From: Dioscorea cayenensis subsp. rotundata
Taxonomy: Eukaryota; Streptophyta; Magnoliopsida; Dioscoreales; Dioscoreaceae
NCBI RefSeq assembly: GCF_009730915.1
Contig: NC_052476.1
Span: 21,619,257-21,683,256 of the forward strand
DNA length: 64,000 bases
Reading direction: 5' to 3'
Positions within the stretch are counted from its first letter, which is position 1. Every line of letters starts with the position of its first letter. Below are positions 24,687 to 36,954 of this stretch, piece by piece. Made by a program: the position numbers and the translations under genes. Under the pieces are notes generated by a model. The model was not told where the DNA came from. It saw only the letters and a list, made by a program, of their open reading frames with translations, and ran no database searches.

Positions 24687-25138
24687 AGATGCACGCACTT
24701 GAGCAAAGGGATTGTGGAAAATAAAAAGAAAACGTGGTTTTAATGTATTAAAAAATAAATAATACATCAAATATTTAAGAATCCCAAAGTTGAAAAAATA
24801 TAATATCAAAATTGTTTTAATATATTTGAAAAATAAAACAAAAAATTGAATCTAAATAAAAAGTTTTGAAGGGTTTATATGTGAAAAGTTCAAGTGAAAA
24901 AATAAAGGAAATATTTAACATCGAGGGGTTTATATATAAATAAATAATTTTGAAGGGATCATCTGTGAAAAGTTCATCAACAAACCAATGAAGCCGGCGT
25001 CAATGGTGGTTGGTGGTGGTGGCGACGGCGATGAAGAAGAGTAGATAAAGCTTCGAGCTTTTAAGCACCAACCATCGCTTCTCATCATTCTCATCATTCT
25101 CATCGCCATCGAGACCAGATCTCTCCAGAGTTCCATCC

Positions 25139-27927
25139 ATGGCGCGCAAGAAGATCAGAGAGTATGATTCCAAGAGGCTACTCAAACAGCATCTCAAGCG
25201 CTTGGCCGGAATCGACCTCCAAATCCTATCCGCTCAGGTATTCAGCTTGGCTTTTTCGTGTTCGTTTGGGATTTTGTCGTCACGGATTGGTAATTCTTTG
25301 GTTTGATATACATAGGTTACGCAATCGACGGAATTCACTGAGTTGGTGAACCAGGAGCCCTGGCTTTCATCCATGAAGCTTGTAGTGAAGCCTGACATGC
25401 TGTTTGGGAAGCGAGGGAAGAGTGGGATGGTGGCTCTGAACTTGGATGTCGCTCAGGTGGCTCACTTTGTGAAGGGAAAGCTTGGAGTGGAGGTGATTGT
25501 TTGTTCGTTTGTTTTTTGGTTCTCAATTTGTATGCAATTAAGGAATTGGTTTAGAAAAATTGAGTTTTTAATTGGATTTTTTTGTAGGTTGAGATGGGAG
25601 GATGCAAGGCTCCCATTACTACATTCATAGTGGAGCCATTTGTTCCTCATGACCAGGAGTATTATCTCTCCATCGTCTCAGAGAGGCTTGGTTGCACTAT
25701 CAGCTTCTCAGAGTGTGGTGGGATTGAGATTGAGGATAATTGGGACAAGGTATGGCTGGAAGCAATCAAAACTCCATTTTTTTAAGCATGTTTTCTGTTT
25801 CTCTTGTTCTGGTCATCGTATTAGTATTCATGCCGGTTGCTGCTGGTGACTGATGTTGCAGGTTAGGACTATATTCCTTCCAACTGAGAAGCCTATGACG
25901 TCTGAAGCTTGTGCCCCTTTGATTGCAACTCTTCCTCTGGAGGTGAGGTTCTTTATGTAGTTTAATTTGTTTGATCATAATCCTTTTGATTTTTTTGAAT
26001 GAATTATTCTAGAAAATTTGTAAAAATTATCATATTTTTGCTTTCTCTGTACAAATGAGTAGCTGTTTGGTGTTCTTTGATTTTTATTGGATGTATCTGT
26101 TAGAGCAGGTCAGAGGGAAAATTGGGGACTTCATCAAGAGTGTATTTGCAGTATTCCAAGGTATGTTTATGCATGTATCAATCAGCATCTGATGCTGATG
26201 CTGCAAAAAGAGGAACTTTACTGGTTTAGCAAGTCATTCATCTGAAGCAGCCATTTGCCTTTTCCTTTTTTAAGTGTTTGGAAGGATGTTCTGAAGCTAT
26301 TCTTATGTGCTTTTATCATGTAGACACTGGTTGAAATTAATTGAATGTATCAATTGCAGATTTGGACTTCACTTTCCTTGAGATGAATCCATTTACCTTG
26401 GTGAATGGGGAGCCATACCCATTGGACATGCGAGGAGAATTAGATGACACTGCAGCCTTTAAAAACTTTCAAAAGTATTCTTGAACTCCCATGAATATCT
26501 AGTAATTAGTTTCAAATCAAATGCTTGAAAGTGAGCCTAAGATGGTGCTCTTACAATGTGTAGGTGGGGAAACATCGAGTTCCCGCTCCCATTTGGCAGA
26601 GTCATGAACCCTGCAGAAAGCTTTATTCATGAACTGGACGACAAGGTAATTAAAAGTCAGTTTTCCTTGTACTGTGAAATTTTTAGACTGTGCATCAATC
26701 ATGACAACTATCCTGGTGTTAATTTTTGAAGGTCCTGTATGTTTCTCTATATTTGATCTTGCATACTTAGTCATGATGAGAATATATGAATGATTTACAT
26801 GAATTGTGCTAGCTTCCAGCTTCCTCTGATTCTTCACAAGAAATAAATTACCAGAAGCCATTCATGACATTCGTATGTGCCTTAACTGTTCTAAAACTCT
26901 TTTGTTCCAGACAAGTGCCTCCTTGAAGTTGACTGTTTTAAATCCCAAGGGACGCATTTGGACGATGGTGGCCGGTGGTGGTGCAAGTGTTATATATTCA
27001 GATACAGTAAGCTGCTTCTCTCTATCACCATAAAGTTTCCTGTTTACTACTTCACTTTCATAAGATTGAGAGAGAAAGTTTTACAAATTCATGTGTCAAT
27101 CTCCTTCTCAAAGTTCTATTATGCTCAAAAACACCAATTCTCCTGGTGGTGAAAACATATATGACTATATCATTCTATTTAAAGTTTGATGTGCTATTTT
27201 GCTTCTCATACCAGGTTGGAGACTTGGGTTACGCATCTGAGCTTGGAAACTATGCTGAATACAGTGGAGCACCTAAGGAGGATGAGGTCTTGCAGTATGC
27301 AAGAGTTGTTCTTGATGTATGAACCTGATGCATTCACTGTCTATTCATAACCAGTCCTCACAAATTCATAAACTGTATCCTCTTTTCTATGACTGCAGTG
27401 TGCTACTGCTGATCCTGACGGTCGCAAAAGAGCTCTTCTCATCGGCGGGGGAATAGCCAACTTCACCGATGTCGCTTCTACATTTAATGGAATTATTAGA
27501 GCCCTGAGGGAGAAGGTTGTGTGATTAATCAAATATCACTCCTATCTTTGTCACAGTTACTGAAAATTTTTCATATCTACTTTATGTATTGCAGGAATCC
27601 AAGCTAAAAGCTGCAAGAATACACATCTATGTTCGTCGAGGCGGTCCAAACTATCAGACTGGTTTGGCAAAAATGCGAGCTTTGGGCAAAGAACTCGGCA
27701 TTCCACTCGAGGTAAACTTCAGTCTTCATATCTTAATATCTACATTGAAGTACTAAACTAAGCAAGCTTTAAAAATCTTTGAAAAACAACCGGAAAAATG
27801 CTCGAAGAAACCTGAACTGATGATTCTTATATTAATATTATTCTTATGTTTGCAGGTGTATGGACCAGAAGCTACAATGACTGGAATCTGCAAAGAAGCT
27901 ATTGACTGCATCATGGCTGCTGATTAG
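25139..27927 (+). CDS. ACLA: ATP-citrate lyase subunit A (ACLA)
   Basis: The plant cytosolic enzyme is a heteromer of ACLA and ACLB that cleaves citrate with ATP and CoA to acetyl-CoA and oxaloacetate, feeding wax, sterol and flavonoid synthesis. Twelve exons: 25139-25237, 25316-25492, 25588-25749, 25862-25942, 26109-26160, 26360-26474, 26564-26645, 26911-27006, 27215-27316, 27399-27515, 27595-27711, 27856-27927. The total is 1272 nt, or 423 aa, the usual ACLA length. The protein starts [20 protein letters not shown] and ends [11 protein letters not shown]. The N-terminal half is the ATP-grasp fold ([20 protein letters not shown]-grasp metal-binding region near [20 protein letters not shown]). 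The C-terminal half is the citrate-binding domain ([33 protein letters not shown]). All introns are GT-AG and in phase, with no lesion. Confidence 0.96.
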
Positions 27928-29375
27928 ATTTGCAAACGTTTGTTTATGTGTTCAAGTTGGTCATGCAACAAATAAGCAATATCAAGAAGAGTTGATGTCT
28001 CTGCAATAAGTTTGAACTTTAATGTTCTGGTGTATGAACGTATTTAATATAAGTTCAATGGCATATATATATATATATATGTGTGAGTGTGTGTGTGTGT
28101 GTTTCTCTTGTTGATGAATTCTAATTCTAAATTAAGAACTCTCTTAAGAGATTAAATTTTATTGATTTAGCTGATTGGATTGACCTGTCAATGGGCCGGG
28201 CTGGGCCGGTTCGGGCTGAGCTATGCTTACCTGGGCCTGGCCTGGTCGAACAATACAGTCCAAGTTTGGACAGATTTATGACTTTAAAAATCAAGGCCTG
28301 CGCTAGCCTGCCTCAATAAGATTTTTTTTTTTCTTTTTCTCTTCAAATAATAAACTAATTATAGCAAAATTTCATGATAATATTAATGTCAAATTTAATA
28401 TCTACAAATTTCAACAAATGAATAAAATTGTAATTTATCCATTTATTTCAAAACAAATTTCAACAAATTCAAATGCAAATAATATATTTCTTTTGCTTTA
28501 TTATTTTAATAAATAAATATTCAAATTTTCAAGTGAACTTTAGGCTTGAGCGTGCAGCCCAGCCCTGAATGTGACTAATATAGTTTATTATCCGCAAATT
28601 GTGAATTAGATATTTATTATTTCAAGCCATATTGGGGTGGTAATATATATTGGTGATTTATTTTTAAGGAAAAAAAATAAACCACACTTATCATTTATTA
28701 TTCAATTTATTATTCAATTTATCTAAATAAAAATACATTAATATATAATTAACAGATAAAAGGTCCAATTTGAAAATCGAGATAGAAATCTCAAACAAAT
28801 TCAGATATATATATATATATATATATATATGAATTATTGGAAATTTATCTGCAATGGAGAGATGTTCATCTAATTTATAGAAGATTACATGGAATATAAA
28901 TATTTAATTAAAATATTATACCTTATCATAGATTTAAAGAAAAAAAGAAGATAAATCGCTATTTATATATAAAATCCCCCATACTAACTTTGGTAGACTT
29001 TAGTTTATCAAAATTTAAATAGAAAAGATATATTTAAATTTTTTTTAGAAAATAATTAGTATTACTATATATTATCATAACAATCAGACATAAAATAGAA
29101 TATAATAAATAAATCTAAAATAAGAAAACAAATTAACAAATCGTTAATTCAGGAGATACAACATTAGAAATCTTCAAAACAAGCCAAAACTTATCCATAA
29201 ATTCAAAATTTAAATAAAAATTTATCCAATCCAATCCCTCATAATAAATTCAAAGTAAAAAATTATATATATTAAAAAAACCCAAAAAAAAATAAATAAA
29301 ATCACTACAATTCACAGACATATCTTATCAACAGATAAGAACAAAACTTTAAACATTTAAACAAAAATCAATTCT
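27928..29375. other. Intergenic between ACLA and the first beta-xylosidase
   Basis: ACLA 3' UTR, then an AT/GT microsatellite (28061-28102), a GGGCCGGGCTGGGCC-containing repeat (28186-28578) and very AT-rich DNA with an AT run at 28804-28830. No gene is seen. Confidence 0.6.
28186..28578. mobile_element. hAT-like or other GGGCC-rich repeat (candidate)
   Basis: The left edge carries GGGCTGGGC within CAATGGGCCGGGCTGGGCC. The reverse complement of the right edge carries ATTCAGGGCTGGGCTGC. The AT-rich core between these edges and the short inverted GGGCTGGGC suggest a non-autonomous transposon remnant. Boundaries are uncertain. Confidence 0.3.
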
Positions 29376-29383
29376 TATAAATA
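29376..29383 (+). promoter_or_regulatory. TATA box of first beta-xylosidase gene
   Basis: TATAAATA lies 68-75 bp upstream of the start codon at 29451, leaving a short A-rich leader, as is typical for plant promoters. Confidence 0.6.
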
Positions 29384-29450
29384 CACCACAACTTCACAAC
29401 ACACAAAGAAAACAAAGAAACACACAGTTCTCTATCATTTTCCCTTAACA

Positions 29451-32258
29451 ATGGCAAACATTGTTAAGCTTTTGTTCATCTTGTTCTTGAGTTTCTTCAT
29501 CTCAACAAGCTCAAGAATCATCACTCCATCATCATCATCATCTTCATCATCTTCATCATCACCATCATCAGTGCTCTCCAATCTCACATACATTCCAGGT
29601 CCAATTCAATCAAATGGCAAGAACTACACTAGAGTGTGTGATCCAGAAAGGTTTGCAGACATGGGTCTAAACATGAAGGACTTTGCTTACTGTGACAAGT
29701 CTCTACCTTACAGTGTCCGTATCAAGGACTTGATCGGACGCATGACGGTGAAGGAGAAGATCTTGAATCTCGGCGATCGAGCTCCCGGCAGTGGCCGTGT
29801 AGGCTTACAAAACTATAACTGGTGGACTGAAGCTCTTCATGGCATCTCCGACGTCGGCCATGCCACTTATTTCGGTGATATCATCAACAGTGCCACCGTC
29901 TTCCCTACACCAATCCTCACTGTCTCCACTTTCGATCCCGCTTTGTGGAGACAAATCGGCCATGTGAGTATATATATATACATACATAAGTTTTCACTTA
30001 ATATGTTACCTGACATCATTCCGTGGTGTATATATATATATATATGTTGTATATGTATAGACGGTGTCGATTGAAGGAAGAGCGATGTATAATCTTGGAC
30101 ATGCAGGATTGACAGTATGGAGTCCGAATATTAATATAGTACGTGATCCAAGATGGGGAAGAGCACTTGAAACACCCGGAGAAGATCCATTGGCAGTGAG
30201 TGTTTATGCAGTGAATTATGTGAGAGGATTGCAGGATGTTGAAGGATTTGAAGTGGTGAAAGATCCAAATACTAGGCCTCTTTCTCTTTCAGCTTGTTGT
30301 AAGCATTATACAGCTTATGATGTTGATCAGTGGTATCATGAGATGTATAACAGGAAAGAGTTTGATGCAAGGACAATGGAGAGAGATATGGTTGAAACTT
30401 TTAATAGGCCTTTTGAGAGTTGTGTTAGGGAGGGTGATGGGAGTAGTATAATGTGTTCTTATAATAAGATTAATGGTGTTCCTGTTTGTGCTAATCCAAG
30501 GTTGATGTCTCAGACTTTTAGAGGAGAGTGGGATCTTCATGGTTATATTGTTTCTGATTGTGATTCTGTTCAGGTTATGACTGAGAATCATAAGTGGCTT
30601 CATGATTCTCCTGTTGATGCTATTGCTCAATCTCTCAGTGCTGGTTAGTTTGTTTTAAGTACTATTTCAATTCTGAATTCATGTTGTTGAGTTTATTTAT
30701 TTATTTATTTTTTTCAAGTGATTGATTTGTTTGTGTTGATTTGCAGGATTGGATTTGGATTGTGGATGCTGTGGAGAGTCAGATAACTATTTCCAGAATT
30801 TTGGTGAAAGTGCAATTCAACAGGGGAGAATTAGAGAGAAAGATCTTGATAATGCATTGACAAACTTGTACACAGTGCTGATGAGAGTTGGGTTTTTTGA
30901 TGGAAATCCATTGTTTGATAAACTTGGATTGAATGATATCTGCAGCAAAGAACACATTGAGTTATCAGCCAAAGCAGCAAGAGAAGGGATTGTTCTTCTT
31001 AAGAACAATGACAACAATGTGCTTCCTCTTGATACAAGCAAGTTCAAAAAGATTGCATTGATTGGTCCTCTTGCTAATGCAACAGAGCCAATGAGAGGAA
31101 ACTATGCAGGAGTCCCATGCAAATACATCACTCCCATTGATGGATTCAATGCCAGCAATGTTCAAGTGGATTATCAGCAAGGTTGTGCTGATGTGGGATG
31201 CCAAAACATCAGTGATCTCAACTCAGTGCTTGAATCAGTCAAGAATGCAGATGCAACAGTGTTGTTCTTCGGAAACGATTTATCAATCGAAAGAGAAGAG
31301 TTTGACAGAGATGGACTTAAACTCCCTGGAGAACAAGAAAAACTCATAACCAAAGCTGCAGAAGCTGCTAAAGGTCCTGTTATTTTAGTGCTTATGTCTG
31401 GTGGTGGTCTTGATGTTTCATTTGCAGAAAAACATCCTAAGATTGGTGCTATTCTCTGGGCTGGTTATCCCGGCGAGCAAGGCGGCCATGCTATCGCCGA
31501 CATCGTCTTCGGCAAATACAATCCAGGTCAGTAAAATCAATCATAAAAAAAAAAAAACACTCTGTACAAAATTGAATTGTGCTAAGAATTTTACTGAATT
31601 CATGCATGTTGTTGTTGTTGTTGTTGTTGTTGTTGCAGGAGGGAGACTACCATTGACATGGTATCATGATGATTATGTTAAGCAATTGCCAATGACATCA
31701 CTGCAATTGAGGCCAAACAAAGAGTTTGGATATCCAGGAAGAACATATAGATTCTTTGATGGTCCTGTTGTGTATCCATTTGGTCATGGACTAAGTTACA
31801 CTCAGTACAAATACACAGTGAAACCAAAGTTGAGCAGCATCAATGTTGGTCTTGAAAAACACCACAAGTGCAAGGATTTGAGTTTGAAGTCTAATGCCAA
31901 TGTGATAAGTGAATGTCCTTCTGCTTTGATTGATGATTTGAAGTGTGAGGAAACAATTAGTTTCAGTGTGGAGGTGGCAAATGTTGGGAAGATGGATGGA
32001 GATCATACAGTGATGGTTTACTCAAAACCACCTGAGTTTGTTGATGATGCACCAATTAAGCAATTGATTGGGTTTCAGAAAGTGTTTGTTCCTGCAGGGA
32101 AGAAGAAGGTGGTGAAGTTTGATATTAATGCTTGCAAGGCTTTGACTTTGGTTGAGAAGACTGCTTATAAGGTTTTGGCTGAGGGTCAACACACCATTGT
32201 CATTGGTTTTGGAGATGATGCTGTTTCTTTTCCTTTTGAAGTTGTCTTTAAGAAGTAA
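29451..32258 (+). CDS. BXL: GH3 beta-D-xylosidase (BXL family), copy A
   Basis: Secreted glycoside hydrolase family 3 enzyme that releases xylose (and often arabinose) from cell-wall xylan or arabinoxylan. Four exons: 29451-29963, 30061-30643, 30747-31526, 31639-32258 (2496 nt, 831 aa). A signal peptide covers about residues 1-22 ([16 protein letters not shown]), followed by a Ser-rich run (about 27-40). The GH3 N-terminal barrel follows ([32 protein letters not shown]), with the catalytic nucleophile at Asp337 in YIVSDCDS. The GH3 C-terminal domain contains [16 protein letters not shown] and [20 protein letters not shown] fibronectin III-like tail runs to the end. The Ser run makes it longer than the usual 770-800 aa. 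Intron 3 ends in a (TTG)n tract (31608-31635) just before its CAG. It is related to copy B at 36955-39969. The paralogue number (e.g. BXL4-type) is not assigned. Confidence 0.94.
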
Positions 32259-32724
32259 ATTATAAATACTCTTTAGCACTTTCTTTGTGATCTTGTCTTT
32301 TATTTTTATTTTTTTTATTTTTTTTAAGTTGGTTTATTTCTTAATTTGTTTTAGAGTTAGAGTGAGTTTAATTAGTTCTCATTCAACACTTGGTTGAATG
32401 CAGATAATTTTTTTTTAAATTTTATTTTTTTTTATAATAATTAGTGAATGAAAGAAACATTATTATCTTCTTTTTTTTTCTTTTTTTTAATAAGGAGTTT
32501 TTAGTGAAGTTGTCTAATTTATTATTATTATTTTTTGGGAAAATTACTGTTTACCCCTCGATAATTTCAAAACTTCCCAAACAGCCCCTGTGAGTTTTGC
32601 ATACCTCAGACAACCCTTCTTTTATTGTTTCACTTCCTTTTTACCCCCTGCATTATGAAATTCCATCATTGCCCTTAAACCTTTTTGCATACATTTTTTT
32701 CGTTTTTGCATTCCTTTTTGCATG

Positions 32725-32900
32725 TACTCATTTCTTAAAGCAGAGACTCATTTTTTTAAACGGAAAAACTCATTTCTTAAACAAAAAAACTCATTTCTTA
32801 AACAAAAAAACTCATTTTTTTAAACAGAAAACTCATTTTTTTAAACGAAACCTCATTTTTTTAAACGGAAAACTCATTTTTTTAAACTAAAACATTAATA
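32725..32900. repeat. Minisatellite, about 19-bp units (left flank)
   Basis: About nine degenerate copies of ACTCATTTCTTAAACAGAA. The same unit recurs in short runs at 33085-33155, 33765-33830 and 34430-34500 between the gene-fragment copies. Confidence 0.8.
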
Positions 32901-33153
32901 TTTAAACGAGAAAAACAAATATTTACGTGATAAATTAATCCCCGGATATAAAAACCAATTAATCTTGGCCACTCGTACATATTTAAATAGAAACAACGAT
33001 ATTTAAGCACTTTTTTTAAAGCGTAAAGCGCAATATATTAAACAGAAACATCGATAGTTAAACAAAGACAAACAAGCATATCAACAGATAACTCATTTCT
33101 TAAACAGAGAACTCATTTCTTAAACATAGACCTCATTTTTTTAAACAGAAACC

Positions 33154-33631
33154 TCATTGAGTAGGGACATTGAGTATCTCATTGTCGCTGATCTCACGCG
33201 AACGCTTGAGTGCTGAGCTCCAGATCTGGCGAGCGATCTCGAAGGTGGCCAGCTCGTGTGGGGTCTTAAAGGAGAAATCTTTATCGGCGTTGGCGATCCG
33301 GTTGGCGACGTTCCTCGGCGGTCGGAGTGGTGAGGTCTTCGGTGGCGACATTGGATAAGACGGGCTGAACTTGAACGGAACCATTCTCGACTGCGGAGAC
33401 CGCAACATGGATAGCAATAGGGTTAGGGTTAGGGATCATTCCGGGGTTTGGATCCATGGTGCCTAAGTCGGTGACGGGAACGGAGGGAGGAAGCGACGCC
33501 GATGAGGGTTCGATCTTGCCGTCTTCGTCTTCGTCTTCATCGTCTTCCCTGTCGTCGACCTCATCTCTTTCATCTTTTTCGTCGTCGACCTCGGGGAAGA
33601 CCGCATGTTCCTCATCGTCGAGCGAAGGCAT
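33154..33631 (-). pseudogene. Acidic-protein gene fragment, copy 1
   Basis: The minus strand starts MPSLDDEEHAVFPEVDDEKD, then has Asp/Glu-rich runs and SLPPSVPVTDLGTMDPNPG. A C-terminal part (FKTPHELATFEIARQIWSSA) ends ILNVPTQ and a stop. The acidic N-terminal frame and the C-terminal frame are offset in this copy near 33366, so it is frame-disrupted. I do not recognise the family. Confidence 0.5.
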
Positions 33632-33822
33632 CGAAAGGTTGCACTCGTACATATTTAAATAGAAACAACGATATTTAAGCACTTTTTTAAACGTAAACGC
33701 AATATATTAAACATAAACATCGATAGTTAAACAAAGACAAACAAGCATATAAACAGAGAACTCATTTTTTAAACAGAGAGCTTATTTTTTAAACAGAGAC
33801 CTCATTTTTTTAAACGAAACCC

Positions 33823-34302
33823 TCATTGAGTAGGGACATTGAGTATCTCATCGTCGGCGATCTCGCGAACGCTGAGTGCTCGTGCTCCGGATCCGGCGAG
33901 CGATCTCGAGGTGGCTCTGCTCGTGTGGGGTCTTAAAGGAGAAATCTTTGTCGGCGTTGGCGATCCGGTTGGCGACGTTCCTCGGAGGTCGGAGTGGTGA
34001 GGTCTTCGGTGGCGACGTCGGATAAGACAGGGTTTGAACTTGAACGGAACCATTCTCGACTGCGGAGACCGCAACATGGATAGCAATAGGGTTAGGGTTA
34101 GGGATCATTTCGGGGTTTGGATCCATGGTGCCTAAGTTGGTGACGGGAACGGAGGGAGGAAGCGACGCCGATGAGGGTTCGATCTTGCCGTCTTCGTCTT
34201 CGTCTTCATCGTCTTCCCTGTCGTCGACCTCATCTCTTTCATCTTCTTCGTCGTCGACCTCGAGGAAGACCGCGATGCTCCCTCGTCGTCGAGCGAAGGC
34301 AT
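33823..34302 (-). pseudogene. Acidic-protein gene fragment, copy 2
   Basis: Tandem copy of the 33154-33631 sequence. Here the acidic N-terminus reads into the TSPPKTSPLRPPRNVANRIA section in one frame because of a 2-nt difference at about 34029-34034. The start-codon region (34270-34302) and the last third differ in frame from the other copies. It is probably non-functional. Confidence 0.5.
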
Positions 34303-34497
34303 CGAAAGGTTGCACTCGTACATATTTAAATAGAAACAACGATATTTAAGCACTTTTTTTAAAGCGTAAAGCGCAATATATTAAACATAAACATCGATAG
34401 TTAAACAAAGACAAACAAGCATATAAAGCAGAGAACTCATTTTTTTAAGCAGAGCTTATTTTTTTAAACAGAGACCTCATTTTTTTAAAGCGAAACC

Positions 34498-34975
34498 TCA
34501 TTGAGTAGGGACATTGAGTATCTCATCGTCAGCGATCTCGCGTGAACGCTGAGTGCTCGTGCTCCGGATCCGGCGAGCGATCTCGAAGGTGGCCTGCTCG
34601 TGTGGGGTCTTAAAGGAGAAATCTTTGTCGGCGTTGGCGATCCGGTTGGCGACGTTCCTCGGAGGTCGGAGTGGTGAGGTCTTCGGTGGCGACGTCGGAT
34701 AAGACGGGCTGAACTTGAACGGAACCATTCTCGACTGCGGAGACCGCAACATGGATAGCAATAGGGTTAGGGTTAGGGATCATTCCGGGGTTTGGATCCA
34801 TGGTGCCTAAGTCGGTGACAGGAACGGAGGGAGGAAGCGACGCCGATGAGGGTTCGATCTCGCCGTCTTCGTCTTCGTCTTCATCGTCTTCCCTGTCGTC
34901 GACCTCATCTCTTTCATCTTCTTCGTCGTCGACCTCGGGGAAGACCGCATGCTCCTCGTCGTCGAGCGAAGGCAT
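34498..34975 (-). pseudogene. Acidic-protein gene fragment, copy 3 with upstream leader
   Basis: Third copy. Unlike the others, its upstream side (34976-35090) continues into unique DNA that looks like a plant 5' leader (CTAGGGTTTCGAA-type sequence on the opposite strand) rather than the shared spacer. It is therefore probably the original capture from which copies 1 and 2 arose. An open frame of 121 codons starts at 34975. Confidence 0.5.
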
Positions 34976-35157
34976 CGAAAGGTTGCACCTTTTTCTCTGG
35001 CAAGATCGAGATCTAGATCGAGGTGGAGATCAAAATTCTAGGGTTCGAAATCCCATTTTTCATGCAACGTGACTGTGATTGTGAGCCGCATGCTTTGTCT
35101 CACTGGCCCAGCCCAACTGCAATAAAGAGATTTTGGGGGTGATAAATACACCACAAA

Positions 35158-35430
35158 AAACTCATTTCTTAAACAGAGACCTCATTTTTTTAAACAAAAA
35201 CCTCATTTCTTAAACAGAAAACTCATTTCTTAAACAGAGACCTCATTTTTTTAAACAGAAACCTTATTTCTTAAACAGAAAACTCATTTCTTAAACAGAA
35301 AACTCATTTTTTTAAACAAAAAACTCATTTTTTTAAATAGAAAACTCATTTTTTAAACAGGAAACTCATTTTTTAAACAGAACCTCATACCTCATATTTT
35401 AAATAGAAGCTTCATTTTTTAATAGAAACT
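35158..35430. repeat. Minisatellite, about 19-bp units (right flank)
   Basis: About 14 degenerate copies of CTCATTTCTTAAACAGAAA in the same orientation as the left-flank run. The two runs bracket the gene-fragment triplication. Confidence 0.8.
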
Positions 35431-35660
35431 CATTGCACCCAAGGGCATTATAGTCAAACCCTGTCGCACTTGGCACAACTTTCCACGCAAGGGACAATTT
35501 CGTCCAAAAAATTCCAAATTAACTCTATCAATCAATGTTAGATGTTTGGGGGGTTTAAAAAATCATTGTATTCAAAAGGAAGGGGTTTTTGGGGAGTGCA
35601 AAACTAACGGGGTGTTTTTGGCAATATTGCAAATTTACATGGTGTTTTTGGCAATTTCCA

Positions 35661-36600
35661 CTTATTTTTATTCAAGTTTGGAATATGATATATATATATA
35701 TATATATATATAGTTGATTTTATCCCACTTCTGTTTAATTTGGAAGTTAAATGAATTCAAATTTAAAATATAAAAACTTAAAAAACTAGTGTTGAGAAAT
35801 TGTTGAGATTTTGATTAAACAATTAGTTAATTACTGAAAAGATTACTTACTGAAAAGATTTTAAAAAAATAAAAAAAGTTAAAATTTTGTTGGTTTCATT
35901 TTTAACAGAAACTTTAATTAAGATGATGTATGTTACATGCTTTCTTATCTCGTATTTATAATTTTATATATCGGCAACATTAATTTTGATATGAATATTA
36001 TAACTTTTTTGCTATATTATTAATTATTAGTATTTGAGAAACAACTATTCTTTTTCTATATTTGCGAGTGATAGTATCTTTTGCAAAATCTAAATCTATA
36101 TGTCCAGTTGGATCTAAATTAATTTAAAAAAAAAACTCTTCAATATTCTTTATGAAATTTTTAGTTGAAAATAAAATCAAAGAAAAATTCTATTGTTTTA
36201 TAGAGATGGTAATAAATTTTTAAACCATCCTACATACTCATATTTTTAACTAATGATATCATGTGGTTTTTGGGAAAAATACTACGTGTATGTTAATTAA
36301 TCATGTCTTTAAAATTATATTATTATTACATGAACTTCTATGATTCATCTTTTATACAATATATATACATATATATATATATATATTAATAAATAAATGA
36401 CAAGCTTATATTTCACTTAAAGGTGTCAAAATAATGTGTTATATATATTAATTAGGCCCCAATATACAATACTCTCCAATAACGGATCATGTGTGGGTTT
36501 TGAAACTGTTTATGCCTATTCACTATTTAATGTTAAGACTTTGGTAATGTTATGCATTATATATACACACATAAATATTCTTTTAAAGCAAATGACTGAT
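35661..36600. other. Intergenic AT-rich spacer
   Basis: AT-rich DNA with AT runs at 35691-35712 and 36362-36385. No gene recognised. Confidence 0.6.
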
Positions 36601-36761
36601 TAATAGATATACAACAATGCACCTGATCAACTTCCTTAACTCTATGTAACTTCCACAAATCTCTGACTAACAACATTATGTAATAGATATTTAACAGTGC
36701 ACCACAACTTCCTTAACTCTATAGATGTACCTTCCACAAATCTCTAACTAACAACATTGTG
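36601..36761. repeat. 80-bp tandem duplication in beta-xylosidase B promoter
   Basis: 36601-36680 and 36681-36761 are direct copies, both starting TAATAGATAT and sharing CTTCCTTAACTCTAT, TTCCACAAATCTCT and CTAACAACATT. The pair ends about 190 bp upstream of the start codon at 36955. Confidence 0.85.
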
Positions 36762-36954
36762 GTTAAAAATAAAAAATAAAAACAAAGAACAAGAAACAGA
36801 CCTCACATTATCATGAAATCAATGACAGTTCTAAGTCAATAATATCAACTTCTTTATAACAAATCTCATTCCAATCACAAGATATCTCATTCTATATATA
36901 TATATATATCATTCTCTTCTAATTCATAAACTCTCAATCACACAAACAAACACA

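Larger units (their letters stand above)
23314..25000. other. Intergenic, upstream of ATP-citrate lyase
   Basis: No gene recognised. It holds a hAT-like repeat candidate (23672-24085), AT-rich DNA, and an ACGT-core cluster (24656-24686) about 450-480 bp upstream of the ACLA start. Confidence 0.6.
32537..35660. mobile_element. Composite repeat element carrying three copies of a gene fragment
   Basis: The left end (32537-32602) and the reverse complement of the right end (about 35594-35660) align imperfectly over about 65 bp and share AGTTTTGCA at the inner edge, giving a long degenerate terminal inverted repeat. Inside are short minisatellite copies (CTCATTTCTTAAACAGAAAA type) on both flanks and three tandem units of about 670 bp, each with an acidic-protein gene fragment on the minus strand. 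Long degenerate inverted ends plus captured gene sequence resemble a Mutator-like (Pack-MULE) transposon. The target duplication is unclear because the flanks are T-rich, and no transposase is present. Confidence 0.5.

Noticed and set aside
33419-34777. GGGTTAGGGTTAGGG, resembling telomere repeat
   Set aside because: Only two and a half repeats, TTAGGG rather than the plant TTTAGGG. They encode the PNPNP part of the acidic-protein fragment on the minus strand.
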